Shown here one piece after another: positions 17,201 to 32,700 of a DNA stretch of 64,000 nucleotides. The position numbers and the translations under genes are program-made. The notes beneath the pieces are model-generated. The model was given only the letters and a program-made list of their open reading frames with translations, did not search any database and was not told where the DNA came from. The stretch is from Dirofilaria immitis (taxonomy: Eukaryota; Nematoda; Chromadorea; Rhabditida; Onchocercidae), in contig JAKNDB010000107.1 of assembly GCA_024305405.1 (NCBI GenBank), positions 4,324,501-4,388,500 of the forward strand. The letters are read 5' to 3'. Every line of letters starts with the position of its first letter. The first letter of the stretch is position 1.

Positions 17201-17886
17201 AGATTAAATTGCGCCGCAATTAATAATCACACCTTAATTAATGATAATATCTTAATTAACAATTTTGTTATTTTAAAACAAATTCTATTCGGAAAAGGGA
17301 AATAAAACAAAAACCAAGACAAAGCAAAAATTATTATTCAATGTGCAAAAAGATTAATTTAAATTTATATTAAGAACGTAATGAATAACTCGAATTAAAT
17401 CATACCAAATAATCATTATAGAACGAAAACGATGGAAATAATATATATCATGTCAACTATATTATATTCAAGTGATATTTAGGAAGAGATATTCCAAATT
17501 TCTTTTTGCATAAATATTTCAGTAAGCAGAGCTATTTAAGGTTTTATCCTCCATAACTTCTTCAATCGGTAGAATATTTGCATGCATACTTTCCTTTTAT
17601 ACCTATTAGAAAGAGTTATCTATTTATTTGATTAGATATTCGATTAAATTCTTTATTATAAACTATTCTAAGCTATAAATATTGAAGAAATTTATCAGAA
17701 GAAAAAAGACCTTAGGATTAATTAGTTTAAAGTAAATCCATTTCTCTCAACAAGTTTTTGTTTTCAATTGATAAAATCTTTTTTTTTGGAATATGGCAAA
17801 AGGAAGGAAGTTAAAGAGAATAATTTGATGGGAATAATAAAGTTTTAAAAATAGAACAAGAAAATAAAAATGGAGAAAAAGAAATG

Positions 17887-17888
<2 letters not shown>

Positions 17889-17920
<32 letters not shown>
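17889..17920. repeat. TA microsatellite
   Basis: About 16 uninterrupted TA units in intergenic DNA. Confidence 0.9.
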
Positions 17921-17925
<5 letters not shown>

Positions 17926-19482
17926 CAAAGAATAGAATAATATGTAATGAATGGATTAAATTAATCAATTTATCGATGGTTAATTAATTATCGATAACTA
18001 ATCTAACAATAATTTCTTTTTATTTTCATTCTTTCCTCTTTTATTCAATTATTATCCTTTTCTATTCAATGAATGCAATCTAATAAAATATGAAAGCAAA
18101 TGAAAAATAACTTTTTAAATATAACAAACAATAAATAATTCTTTACCATTTTTTAACAGTTTGAAAATGAAAATTTCAAATTTTCCAAAGTTTTAATTTG
18201 CTATTTACTTACAATGAAATGATAAGAAAAATTTAATAAAATATTAAATCCAATTAAAAATTATCAGATAGAGGAAGGAAGATATTGGAAGAAGATAAGT
18301 CTGAAAGAAGAAATTGAGGAGAATGAAGAAAAAGAGAAACGGAAAGAGGAAATGAAAAAAGCTAGAAAAGAGTAACGAAATTTAATTTTATGGCTGAACA
18401 TTTGTGATACATAAATTATTGAAACGTTGTGGAAATTTCTTCGACTTTCCAATATTTATTGGAGGCTGTGACTCTTAATCGCATTTTAAAAAAATTATGT
18501 TAGATATATTTTTATATTTGTTATTATTATTACTATCATTATTAGTGTTATTATCATTATCATTATTATTATTATTTTTATTGTGTTCTTTTTTTCCTTT
18601 TTTTACTCTTCTTTCATTTCTTTTCTTTTAGTATCGATTTTTTTAAATTTCAACAAATTTTTTTTTTGGTAAATTATTATACTTACCATTGTTTTGTGCG
18701 GGAAACGAACTAGGTGAAAGGGTAATAAAGAATGCGAGATTTCGAGAGGAAGCTAAATGAAACAACTGCTCTCGAGATTTCCTTTTTTGCAATACTTATT
18801 TTCAATAGTATTGTCTGTGCTTTATATTATTCCTTTAATTATTAATGGGAATATTGGGTTTAATCGACCGAAAATTTGAAATATTTCAATAATAATTGCA
18901 CTAATTAGCACGAAATGATGATAATTTCAAATTTTTGATTTTAATTTTTGATAATAATTTTAGTAATAAATTCATAATTGATATTGCTGTTATCAATCAG
19001 AATCATATGATTTGTTTATTCGTATGTGATAAATAGAATGATAAATATATTTTCGATTTATAATTGTTAACAATACTAATCGATTTTGTTTATTATCTAT
19101 AATTATTAAATTTAATGCTTTAATATTCTTTGCCGGTATTTTTTTAAATTTTTATTTTGTTAACAATTTTTTGCAACGGTTTGAATTTATTAATTTTTAA
19201 TAATAATTCAATAATAGTTTCTTCAATTAGCTATTATTAATAATTCATTTTTATTTTTCGCTTATAATTTTACTCCTTCTTGTATCGAAAAAAACAATCA
19301 GGAAGTTTTAAATTAATAAAAACAATCTCAAAATAATGACGAAATTCATAAATATATTTATAACATTTCATTTATTTCATATAGCTATATTTATTATTGC
19401 ATTAATACAATTTAATATATTAACATTAATAGAAATTAGAATTGGAAAATTTATATTATAGAAATTTCTATCGATTCATTTG

Positions 19483-19485
19483 ATA

Positions 19486-19522
<37 letters not shown>
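19483..19522. repeat. TA microsatellite
   Basis: TA array with a single G interruption near 19491, about 0.8 kb upstream of the PTR start codon. Confidence 0.9.
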
Positions 19523-19525
<3 letters not shown>

Positions 19526-20337
19526 TTTAATTATTTTGCTATTTTCTGAAATTGAAATTGTTTACCAGATAATTCAGCATTAATTCATGACCAAAGATCA
19601 TTAACTTATACATAATAACATCGATTGTTACGCTATAATGATACTACCTCATATTTACCAAACAAACGTCAATTGATTTTGTTTTATATTTTAATAAATA
19701 TTTTTATTTTCATTACATATATGTTAACAATTTCAAATATAATAATCACTTGTTAAATAATTATACCACCATTTCATTTTATTATTGACTTTTGAACCCG
19801 ATCGTAAAATAGAAATGAAATAATCTCCGATTTCATAACCTTGGCCTATCTATTGATCATCTCTAAATTCTCGAAATGTCATTTCGCTCTGCGAAATTAA
19901 CAACTTAACAAACATTATTTTGGATAATATCCACTTCATATTTCAACCCTTTCCTCTCCCTCTACCTAACTTTTATCATTCATTTCTATAAGATATATAT
20001 ATATATATATAAACAGTAAATCAATTCTAATATTTATAAATTCATTATAATTGTTTTTTGCTTTAATTCAATAATTTCTACAACAATATTTGAGCTTATT
20101 TTTCTGTTATATTATAGCATTTAGGAAACTGATAAATAAATTCAAATATTATTTCTGAATTTAATTTCGATCGATGTAAAAATTTAAATTGCAAAAATTG
20201 TTTAATTTGATTTATATTTTAATTAATTGATGTTTCGTTGAAATCTATTACTTCCTAAAATTATTTTTGGAAATTTTAATTGCTACTATTATTCATCTTT
20301 ATATATCCATACATTTTTAGAATTTATTTTCAAAATA

Positions 20338-23300
20338 ATGCGATTAGCAATTAGTAATATATTCGGATCACTTGGATATACAATTGGATCACATCCAATT
20401 CTTTTTATTGTTCTTTCACTTTCATTTTTTAGTATATCACTCCTTGGACCATTATTGAGGTAAATATTTATGAAATATTTTCAATTATGGTAGATTATAG
20501 GAATTAAATAATGTTAATGCAAAACTTTTTTGGCTAAAAATTCTTTTCGTTCAGGTGAAATTTTAATTATTTTAAAAATTATAAACAACAGTTTCTTTTG
20601 AAATTATTTTTTACAGATTAGATATAAGGATGGATATTAAATCAGGTTTTAGTCGTGGCGATATGGCTTCAATACAAGAAATAAATGCTCATAAAAATTT
20701 CTTCAATAATACAGTATTTTATACTTTTTTGTCTTTTTTAAATTCCTAGTTTAATAAAAGAATATTCCAGCTATTGATTTTGCATTTAAAAAATTGAAAA
20801 ATGAAAAACCTATCGCTATTTAATGAAATGTATTTACATTTATACTTTTAATAAAGATTATAAAATCACTCAATAATTATGAAACAAAGAAATAGTGATA
20901 TTAATGATAATAACAACGATAACAATAATTTTAAATTGAAAAAACTTTAGAAAATAAAGATTAAATTATTTCGTTTAGCAATCTATAATAAGATGCTTAG
21001 CGTAAATAATATAAATAAAATTATCATCTTTATTATTATCCAATTGATCATGTAAGATCGATTAACTATAAAATTAAAAAAAAATAATCAGTGTAAATGA
21101 TCATAGGATTGTTCATCATTTATGATTATTAGATTATCGCTATTATTATTATTCAAATCATTATGCATTTATTGATATAAAACAAATTACCAATCTAAAT
21201 GATCATAAGATTGATAATCAATTACATGATCAATGTTAACATTAGCTAAAATAAAATAAATTTTTTTAATGAAAAATTTTAGGGTGAACTGTGGTATATG
21301 GCATTATTTGCTACAGCTAATAATGGATCAATCTTGGAAACACAAAAATCTGATGAATTGACAACATTTTATAAATATATCACTCAAATAATGCCAATAA
21401 ATATCAATAAATCGATCGTCCATTATCGAAATGATCTATGCGAGCCATTTTGTAATTTCAATTCAGAACTATGGAATCTTTTAGTATAAATTTAACCTTT
21501 CTCCTTCCTTTCATTTTATTATATAAAAGAAAAGAAAGGAATTAGAGAATGACATATGGATTTTTAATCTCGAGAATAATTTGTTTACAGATTTGATTTT
21601 CTTCAACTCTTATTGATTTTATTTTTATACTTATAAACATTATAGTAAATATTATTGCAGAATTATCGATCATTTTTTAAAATTCGCTATCCACTATCAA
21701 CAATTGGACCATATAAAGTAAACATTGGCAGATATCTCTTCAATCGTACCACCGATAAACAAGGTTAATTTATTGCTGAATAAACTTCTGAGCTTAAATT
21801 TGAAACAAAATAATTGGAAAAGAATTGCAGTGGGATCTTTTTAAATGATAAAAATTAGTATTGAATTACGTAATATTATTTCCTTTCTTTTACTTTTCAA
21901 TTTCTTTCTCTATCTCGCTGACGTTGTTGAAATTATTTATATTTAATAATAAATTATGCTATTTATGCCGTTTCATTTAATTTAATATTCCTTTACTTAT
22001 TTATAATATGGTCGAAATTTCGTATAATGAATTAACGAATTTATTTTTAATTCTTTTTTTCAGTAGATTGCTGATGATATATTGCAATTACATATATTAA
22101 GTAATGACTAATCAAAGCTGTCTTTTTTAATTCAATTTTCAATCCTTACAAGCCTTATTGAAAACTATCTTTAATTGATTAATACAATCAACAGAAGTAT
22201 GTTGTGATTGTAAAATTATCGATCGCGGGAATCTTGAAAATGATCATTTTTTTTTAATTTCGGTCAATTAAAGTCTTGCAAATCACAATGATAGATTTAA
22301 ACGGATTAATTATTTAATGATCGATTAAAATTTCTGGACTGAAAATTGATTATTTAAATCAATTTCTTTTTAATGTAACATTTATAGGTATTGTAATTGG
22401 CGTTGGTACTGTAGCAATATATTTTACAACATTTATCACTGATAGCATTAAACAAAAACAGTTGGATTTATTTGAAGAACAAGTTTTAAGGTTTTTTTTT
22501 CCTTACTTCAATTTATTTTTCCATCTATTTATAAAGCAAGAAAGAAATAAATTTTACTCATTTTATTCTATTATTATAATAAGAATAAAATTTATTAAAA
22601 TTAAACATGCATAATTAACAACAATCATTTTTTTCTTTTTTCTTATTTTGATTTTTTTTTTGATTAAAACTATTTGTTTCAGTTTTAATTTGTTTTGATA
22701 AGATAATGATAATAATATATTGTGAAAAATATTTATCCTTCCAAAATTTGAAATTTATTTCAAAAAAAAGTTAAACTAAAGATGAATATAGTTGAAAAAG
22801 AAAATGGAAATGAATATTTTAGTGAAGTATACAATCACAATGATAATCCAAATAATACAGTAACATTGATATTACATGGCGCACGTATAGTAAGCGGTGA
22901 AATACGTCGAGGAATATATGTGGTGCTTCCTTATTATTTTACAGGTAAATTTGGCTGACAGGTAATTAGAAAAAAACAAACGAAGAATTTTGTAGTAAAT
23001 ATAATTAGCTTTTCGTTTGCCTTGTTAATAAGGAATAATAATTAATATCTATAATAACTTAATTTGATAGTGTTGTTACAGGTAATTTCAATATTTGAAC
23101 GGATTATGCTATCATTGAATAATTGCAATTGTCAAAACTATCAGGCTATGTACCATTTTTTTGCTTATCACTGATAAGCTAGTCATTTCAGGAACTATCT
23201 TATTAGTGATATTTGTCACTACAAGCTTTATTTTGGTAGCATTATGCTATTCATATCCAATGAGACATTTGCAATTGATTTTACCGTTCGCGGCAATTAT

Positions 23301-25828
23301 TTCACCGATCCTAGCAGCTTCATCAGCCATTGGCCTAGTACTTTTGGCTGGTTATCATATCAATATGCTTGTCCTCATATCACCTTTTTAACATTAGCTA
23401 CAGGTATAGGTAAGCCTTATTATGTGCTTTGCTCTTTCCTATGCTTTTTAAATTATCACTAAATTTGATCACATAATTGGTAAATGAATTAAAATTTTTT
23501 ACAACTAGTTTCTATGAGTAATGAAAAATAAAAATTTGATTTTATTAAATAAAATTATAAAACATTTTGTCAATTTGAAAATATAAATTTAAAGTTTGTT
23601 TTCAAATCAGCTCAACTTGCATTAATTAATTAATTAAACAATTAATTAGCAGCAGATGTTAATGCATTCAATTAGCTTATTAATTTCTTATTTATACTTA
23701 TTATTTTATTTATCAAACTCAAATTTAATCGTTCTCTTTTTTTCTTGTGATCTAGAATTTATTATCTTCCATCTTCCCTTCCTTGTTAAATATCGATTAA
23801 TATTATTAACGATTATTTAAGCTCATCGATTAATATGAACGATTATTTAAACTCAATTACACTAAACATCAGTTAACATTATGGACAATTATTTAAGCTT
23901 AATTATACCAAATATCGATTAACATTTGAACGATTGTTTAAGTTTAGTGATTTTGAAATAATAAAACTTAATTGTCATGCCTATATGCACATGCGTGCAA
24001 GCTGATTACATGCTCGGATTTTATCGTAAAATAAAAAGGTTGTTGTTTAATTATTTAATCTTCTCATTTAACCCAACGATTAATGAAGAAATAGTATACA
24101 ATTTTTTTCCTTTCATTTTTACCTTGACTAATAATATTATGCAATTGCTTATTGTTCATGCATTTATTTGCTTATTGTTTGTCCAATTTTTCTTAGCTAA
24201 TCTTTAATTTAATGCTTTAAAAAAAGTATTAACATTTTTTTATTAGAAGCAATTCTTCCCTAAAGCTTTAATTATGCATAATTTTTTTCATTGAATGCAA
24301 AAACTTTTCCTTTTTTATACATAAATAGCGTATTATTGCATATAATACAAATTTTAAGGTGTTGATGATGCATTTTTATTGACAAATACATGGCTAAAAT
24401 CAATACGAATTCCACATGCTTTATCAACTGCTGAAAGGTTTATTTTATTGATTTCTAATTCATTAAATTTTCTAAACTTTTCTCTCTTTTTTTCTTTAAA
24501 TTAAATTCTTTTAAGCATTTTTATTTTTTAAATTAAGTTGCATAAGCATCTTTTTTCTTTAAAAAAATAATTATATTAAATTTTATTTTAGGTTACAGAT
24601 GGTATTAGAAAAAGTTGGAATAGGTATGACGATTACTTCATTAACAAATGCTCTTGGATTTGCATTAGGTTGTATTGCTCCAGCACCTGAAATACAACTT
24701 TTTGCGCCACCGTATCACTATCTATGTTGCTTGATTTGTTATTCCAAGTAAGTTGAAATAAAATACAAAACTTAATTTACTTCATTTTTCTCAATCTTTA
24801 AAAACTTTAGATAAAATGCTAAAATGATAGATTATGCACCATTAATTATTGATGTAAATTTGCTTTGAATTAGGTGAAAAATGTAAAATGCATATAAAGA
24901 TATGGCTTTTTTTTGAAAATTCTTAAAATAACATTCGAAATATTTTCTATTTTTAAAAAATTTATTGAAATTCAGAAATTCATTAATGTAACATATCGTT
25001 TAATTTGTTAGCTTTTCTTCTACGCGCCAATTCAAGTGATGCTAACTGACAACGAACCAGCTATCATCTATAAACAAATCAAAAGGAATAAATCAACATT
25101 TTTTGAAAGAATACGACAAAATATTACCGTATTCTGTAAATGTAAGAATTTCTTTTAATTTTCAAAATTTCATTTCAAATGATTCTTATTTTTACGTCAA
25201 TCTTATTTTTTCTTTTGTTTGCTTTCTACATATTTTTCCTTTATTAATTATCATAATTAGAGAATTTTATGCAAAAAGTGCTATATTTATTTATTTATGG
25301 TTTTTATCATTTTTTATATTTATTTTAAAATTATTAATTAATCAAATCAATTTTATCACATATCCAATTCTGTTTAATTAAAAAATTGACAATTAATCAA
25401 GCAGAATTTGTTATTCAATATTACTATATTGATTAATTATTCCGCCCGTTAAAATTTAGTTCGAAATGTTGATATTATTTTCAATTTAATATATTATAGA
25501 ACTAATTTAATCCGAGAATTAATTTAACTAATTTAAAATGCAAATAAGGAACTAAAATAGGTGTGTTAAAAATCTCATACCTCTAATGCTTTAATCTTCA
25601 ATATTACCAGTTATAACTGAAGCAGTAAATGAGAAAAATAATCTTAAATTAAAATCAATTAACAATGAAATGACAATAATATATTATAAATATGATTATG
25701 AATTTAGTATTCGTCATTAAATAGACTATACATTATTTATTATTATTATTTAATAGTATTCAGTAATAAACGAAATATTATTTAATATCTGATACAATAA
25801 TAATAAATGCATCTTATATATATATATG

Positions 25829-25873
<45 letters not shown>

Positions 25874-28800
25874 TTATTTATTTATTTTCCACTTGTATTT
25901 AATATATATATATTTTTTATATTTAATTTTCTTGCTAAAAACATTGCAAAATTTGAATTAATTGCTTATGAATTTTTTTGCTTTGCCCTAACTTTCATTC
26001 ATCAATTCCATTATTAATTACAGTAATTAGTAGTTACAGTACTTTAGTTTTATCATTTCATATTCTTTCTAAATTATAACATTTTAATCCATTTTTTTGT
26101 TTTTTGATTCTTTTAGATTACAATCAATTTGTTACATCTTTTTGGACGGCATTTATTGTTATCGCGTTATTGATCGCATATTTTTATTTTGCGATAACTG
26201 GAATTCAGTCGATGGATGCAAGTGTTGATGGTAGGATGCTTCTGCCACCAAATTCGCCAAGTCTCGAAGGAATTCGAATAATGGATGAAATTGTGAGTTA
26301 AAATGAATTTTTAATAATTTAAATATTTCAAAATATTAAAAACCTTTCGAATCCATTTTCTTTTAATCTGTGTTTTTGATTTGCTCTATTTTTGATTTCT
26401 TCAGTGTAATTCAATTCCAAATTTTATGGCAAAATTTAAAAAATTTTTTGATATATAATTACATATATATTCTTACATGTGTTTTAAATCAATTCCCAAA
26501 ATATTTCAAATTAATTCTATTTAAAATTTTGAAAGCTTTTATGATGAAAAAAATCATTGATATTTGAAGATTTGGCCAGATTATTTAACAATCAATTATA
26601 TTATGCGAAAACCACCAAATTTCTCTAATCCTATTGAATATCGCAACTTTACGGTAATCGAATTATTATAAGAATTTAAAACAAAAAGGAAAGGTTAAAA
26701 ATAATTGATTAAGAAAATTATGCAAATTTAATTTTTAATTTCTTCATTTTTTTCTTTTTCTTTCAAGAATTAAATAGAAAATTTTATATTTATGTACTTA
26801 TATTTGCCACTAAAGATTATTGATATTGTTGAAATGGGATTGAATGATAATAAAATGAATTAAGAAGAATGAAAGATGAATTTTGAATTTAAATAATTCG
26901 GATTAAATTATGCTTGAGTTAATTAAAATTGAAATTAGTTTGAATTAAAAAGGCGAAGGAGAAGAAAGTTCATTTTGCAGTTAATGGTTCAAGAAATGGA
27001 AAAAGTCGAGAATTCATTAGGTTCAGCTGCAACAGTACATTGGGTAAAAGATTATTTACGATATCTTGCTAATCCTCATGCTACCAAACTTGATGCTATC
27101 TTTGGAATTTCTGGTGTAGAAGCTAATGAGACAGCTTATATGGAAAATGGTACAATTATTGATTTGTCATAAATTTGAAAAGAGGAAAAAACTTCATCAA
27201 ATTTTTGAATTATTCTTTAAGAAAATGTTATAATTCGAATGAGTTATTATGCATTAGTTTTTTAATAGAAATTGATTAATTCAAATATTAAATAACTAAC
27301 TAAATTTTACTTAAATATGTATTTACTTAATATTGTTTTTATTTGTTGAAATTCTTGAAAAAAATTGAAAGAAAAATTTTTTAGGTTTGGATATGTCACA
27401 GTTCGATTTTTTTATCAATACCGAACCATATACAGCATGGAAATTAGGTATTCGTTATATGCGTGATTCACAAAACAGGTTAGAATTTGAAAATTTTCGC
27501 TCATATAAAATTATAATTAGATGAGTAATTCGAAATCAAAGATAGAATAAATATAATCATATTACGAATGCTTTATATTAATGACAAATTGTATTTGAAA
27601 TGAAAAAATTCTTCTTGCCTAGAAATGAGTTCTTTTAATTTTTCGTTTTGGCGTTAATAGTAATAACATCTTTTATGTTTTTATAATATTTAATTATTAA
27701 TATTAGTATAGATAGTATGAATGCAATAAATAATAATAAGAAATCATAATCATGGTAAAAAATAACAATAAGAAGCTTCAACTATTATGAAAAATGATAT
27801 AATAGAAAGGAATTTTGCAATAAAGATATTAGCGATATTTTCAATCATCTGTTATATACTTTTTATATGAGTAAAATCAGTAATTATTTTTTTCTTCATT
27901 ATCGTAAACATATGATAACATTTGAAAATCATCTTTTCATTTTTGGAGGATTGTGATAACATCAATGATGCTGATAATGGGTTATAATGGTACTTCATCG
28001 TTATCTGATAAAGCAAAATTATTACTTTCATGTCGTGAAATATGCACACGTTACATGCAATACGATATGATACCGTTTGATACAGACGCGGAATTAATTG
28101 ATGTTATATTGTCGATACCTTCAATTACTATTAAGTAAAATTTAAAATATCAATTTCCATTAATTTAATTTATATATATATGCATTATATATGACTATGT
28201 TCCTTTTTCATTTCGAATAATAAGGAATTAATAATTTTAACACATTTTAAAATGAAAATGAAAAAATAAGACCTGAAAAAAAATTTAAAAATTTTTTCCC
28301 TCGAATGATTGGTAAAAGAAAATTTGTGAAACTTTAAATCAATTTTTAAAATATTAGTATTTAAGAATATGTTTGATAATAATATCAAGTTTTTCAGTAC
28401 AGTATTATTCACATTTTGTGCAGTAGGTGTGGTATGTTTTATTTTTTCCCTAAATATTGGAGCATCTATTATTGCTATCTTATCAGTTATATCAATTAAT
28501 ACAGGTAAATCTTTTTAAATAAAATTGTTTTTAAACCATATATATTTCATACATAATAAATATATTGCAGGATTCCAAAAAAGCATTATTTCCGATTGGT
28601 ACCATTAATTATAATATAAATAATAAAATTATATTAATTATTGCATATATGGAAATGAAAAACTTATTTTTATTTTTTAATTTAATTCAATTCAAAACGA
28701 AATGGATGTAAAATAATGAAATTAAATCGTTGAATATATCAATTAAGTACTTGAAAAAAATATTTCATCTTTTTTAATTTAATAAATATTGAACTTTTCG

Positions 28801-29704
28801 CATTTCCTAAGGTGTTATCGGTTTCTTGAAATATTGGAATTGCTTTTTGGATCCAATGCTAATGGTAGCAATATTAATATCAGTTGGCTTGAGTATCGAC
28901 TTTACCATTCATATCATTTTTCATTATATGATAACTGATTACACTGATAATGTTCAGCGAATTACAGCTTCATTTGAAGCATGTGCCTTATCAATGTTGC
29001 AGGTAATTAATTTTAATTAATTTTTTTTGATAACAAAAACATTTTTTTAGATTTATTCATCTCACTTTTTAAATTAAATTTTTATTAAATACACGTAGTT
29101 CTTAATTTTAATTTAATTATATCCAAATATTAAAATTCCATGCTTGCTACCATCAACAATAATTGATTAATTCATAAGGAAGAAGTAAGTGAACAGAAAT
29201 GCAATTTAATTGAAGATAGCATAATTCGAAGTATTTTAGGTTATTGTATTTAATACATAAAAAGAATTAAGACTAAATAAATTTTACTTAAGATAATCAG
29301 GAATTTAACCTGATTCATTTAATTAGCATCTAGTAAAAAATATTTAATAATTAAAGTGTTATGTTCAAATGCATTTGCTAAAGTCATGCTGAATAATTAA
29401 TTTATAAAAACTAGTATTTACAGCATTGCTCATATTGATTATTATTTAATTTGTTGAGATGTAAAATTTAAAAATACATTTTAATTTTTCAATTAAAAAA
29501 TGTAAATTTCAGGCTGGTATATCAACATTTATAATTATGTTTCCAGTACTATTTGCACCTGTGGGAATTTATGCGGTAATGTCGAAAGCAATTATACTAA
29601 CAGTAATATTTGGCTTATTACATGGCCTATTTATTGTTCCCGTATTTCTTACTGCCTTACCTAATTGTTTTATCAATTGTTGGCCTAATTTTTGTAGACG
29701 TTAA
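20338..29704 (+). CDS. Patched-related (PTR) membrane protein, 18 exons
   Basis: Exons: 20338-20459, 20617-20713, 21283-21483, 21661-21763, 22388-22490, 22782-22944, 23192-23409, 24359-24437, 24592-24749, 25012-25141, 26117-26292, 26570-26653, 26981-27149, 27385-27478, 27949-28134, 28398-28504, 28812-29002 and 29513-29704, about 860 residues, normal for the family. It begins GYTIGSHPILFIVL (helix 1) and has the first ectodomain motif WYMALFATANNGSILET. A sterol-sensing-type helix block follows with TGIGVDDAFLL, then a second ectodomain, and a second helix block with VGLSIDFTIHIIFHY and LLHGLFIVPVFL. The Asp residues in the two halves occupy the proton-relay positions of RND-type transporters. 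PTR proteins of nematodes act in moulting, sterol handling and epithelial surfaces. An acceptor at 20319-20320 could receive the spliced leader. Frame breaks: T run 23385-23389, the segment 24699-24729, and a join that does not close between 22490 and 22782. AATAAA lies at 29809-29814. Confidence 0.94.
23790..23945. repeat. Four imperfect tandem units in a PTR intron
   Basis: Four diverged units of roughly 35-45 bp share ATCGATTAAYAT followed by AACGATTATTTAAGCT-like sequence. They lie in the intron between exons 7 and 8 of the PTR gene. Function unknown. Confidence 0.65.
25815..25888. repeat. TA microsatellite followed by TTTA units in a PTR intron
   Basis: About 25 TA units with two interruptions run into five TTTA units, inside the intron before exon 11 of the PTR gene. 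Confidence 0.85.
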
Positions 29705-32700
29705 TTGGTGCCATTTCATTTCTAATATATTTATTAAACATTCCTTCGAATTTTATTTAACTATTAATTTTTTTCAATCATTTTAAAATATTACAACTGC
29801 AATCAATGAATAAATTTATATTTTTAAAATTAACGAAAAATTTGATATTTCAAAAAAAACAAATAGTTGCAATATTTTAAAAATAATTCATTTTTTCTCT
29901 TTTTGCATCAACGGACTTCTTTTGATTCACTTCAATCAAAAAACTTTTTCAAAAAATTTCAAATTGAAATTGTAATTTGAATCGTCCCATTTTCCTCTTC
30001 CATTCACTCCTTGCAATAATTATTTTGGATAGGATTTTAATATGAAAAATTTGACTATGAATAGAAAGATTTTCAAATTATTTTGTCAAATATTCTCGAG
30101 AAACGAAAATTTCAAAAAGTATTGCAGAAACTATCGATTCCTTATTTTATTATTAAATGAATTTTTGTTTGATTTGCACATAGATATTTCTTCGATTACA
30201 AATATTAATTATAAAATTTTTAATTAATTGATCAAATAATATGCCATTTCACTTTCCTTTTAATAATTTCCTATTTTTGCCTCTTCAGTGTCATATATTT
30301 TTCATTATTTTTCATTTTGCAATTGTTTTTGATATTAATTTGCATTTCATTCAATTATTTCAAATGAAAACAAATAATGCCTTTCTCATGAAATATTATC
30401 ATTTTTTATATGATAAATATAATTCATTGCTCAAATATGTAATTGTCATCGATTTTGCTTATCGATTCGTTTGATTTCAGGAAATTTTAATATTTAATTT
30501 CGTTGTTTCTTTTTCTTAACTTTCCTTTTACTTCGGGCATTTATCTTACGAAGTATTTATAAAAATAATTGTCCATATAGATTTTAACATTTCATATAAA
30601 AGTATATGTCTATCAATATTGCCACAAATGATACCTTAAGGGCATAACTGGCCTCAGGCTTATTTTGCAGCTAATCATTTTTCATCTATACGTTCATTTT
30701 ATATTCATCATCCACATTATTATCCAATTATTTCATAATAAAATTTTCGTATATTATCGATTATAATTTGCAAGAAAAATTTGTTCTGGCATTCCGTAAA
30801 TAACAAAATATTTAGTTTATGAAATTTTTATTTTATCTGGATTAATTTAAAATTTAATGTTAATCAAATATTACAAAAGACTTTCTTTTCCGATGGTTTT
30901 TTTTGCTTTAAATTCAGAAAAATAATTTGTATTTTCGGATGTTATACATTCTTTCTTCGCTAAAAAGTTCGTAGTTTGATTTTTGACTTTTTGTAATTCT
31001 TTTTATAATTATTGCAACAATTTTTGTTTCAAATTTTAATTTGTTTTTTTAATAGAATCAATTTTTATCGATTATTTTGTTAGCTATTAATATTATTTGT
31101 TTTTCGATAAACAAAAACAAATTATTTCATTATCTGCCATTAATATCTTTAATTATCTCTATGTATGGCTTTATTGGGAAAATGAAATAAAATTGTAAAA
31201 ATATAAATAAAAAAATAAAATAAAATTTATAAAAGATAACAAGTTATGTTTTCTTTGCATACTGTCAGCGATACGGTAATCTATCGTATAAATATTTTTG
31301 AACTAAATTTACGATATTTCGGAATCGAATATGTGTTAGTTTCAAATCGCAAACATAAAAAAGAAAGAAATTTAGAAAATAATTATTAATATCATAAGAT
31401 TATGTTATGAAAATATCTTTGAATGTATCTTGTCATAAGAACAAAAGATTTAAAATATTTATTATAAAAAGTGAATTAAATGCAATACAAGCTTTCATAA
31501 CGATTTTCCGTATAACAATTATCTAATAAAAAAGTTTCAAAAGATGTCGTAGTAAATTCTGCACTATAAATTTACCGTATCTGTCGAAAACTTACTATCA
31601 TAAACTTCTTTAAAAAAGCAATAGTAGACAAGTACAACGAAATGAAAAATTCGGATTGGAATATTACATTTATCATGAAGTTTAAACTTTTATTGGGATA
31701 TAATGAATAGATTCGTTCCATCGTATAGATAAATGGTATTCGAAATAATTTGGTTGCATGCATATATTACTGTTGTTGGGATATGGTAAATAAATTTTTT
31801 CATCGCAAAATATTTATCAAAAATATTTCAGCTATATGGATATTAAAAATTTCAGATAAAAGTAAACAAAGTGAAAAAAGGAAAGGGACAAAATGATATA
31901 TCACTTAAATGGATTGGAATGTCAATGAAGCACTTTTCAAACAACTGAAATATAATTGACTGTATAATATAATGAATAACTATATTTTGTAGTGGTGATA
32001 ATAGATCGATTATAACAGCTTGTTTTGTAAATAATCATAGTTCAATAATCGTTCCAACGATTCCATTTACCGCATATTTGATGGCTATAATTGATTGCTT
32101 AATTTCGTTGTTGATTTCATTTGTCAACTAAAATTTATCATAGTTAATTGTGTTATCATATTTTTTCCGAGTTTAATATTACTTTAAAAAATGTTGTTTA
32201 AAATTTTCATCGAAATGAATTAGTAATAGATAAATTAAATCACTAACAACGGATGAATTAAATTACTGATAAACACTTTGTATAATAACCAGTAAGTTAG
32301 TACAACGCAAATGATTAAATTAATAAAATAACGAATGAAATAATATATCAAATAAATGAACGTCAACTGATAGATAATTAATTATTTGATTTTATTCAAT
32401 TATTTAATTTAAAATGAGCAGAAGTAAATAAGAAGGAAGTTTAAATGAGTTAGTAAATTTAAATTGTTAAAATTTTTCGAGATAATTACTGATTTTATAT
32501 CGCTTAATTTTATTGAATTAAAGTATTATTAATATTTAATTATTTATATTATATCCATTGATCGTATAGTGTCTAAACAACATATATCCAAGCAATGTAT
32601 AATCAATAAGGTAGTATTATATAAATAACTAAATACTGTAATTGGTTATCGTTTCTAAATATTATACTCAAAAGTTATTTATGTATCTTGACAAAACCGT

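Larger units (their letters stand above)
13480..20320. other. Intergenic, very A+T-rich, repeats only
   Basis: Nothing gene-like was found over almost 7 kb. It holds TA microsatellites at 17889-17920, 19483-19522 and 19993-20011, imperfect tandem repeats at 17032-17200, and a hairpin at 14670-14693 (ATTCTTTGAT and its complement, loop attg) with a third copy of the arm near 14712. A less A+T-rich patch at 14890-15110 contains only a 28-codon frame. A short palindrome, CGAAATG-T-CATTTCG, lies near 19872-19886 upstream of the PTR gene. Confidence 0.6.

Noticed and set aside
31246..31389. 47-codon plus frame and overlapping minus frame
   Set aside because: No splice sites, trans-splice acceptor or homology; could not be linked to the minus-strand Cys-rich gene as its last exon.
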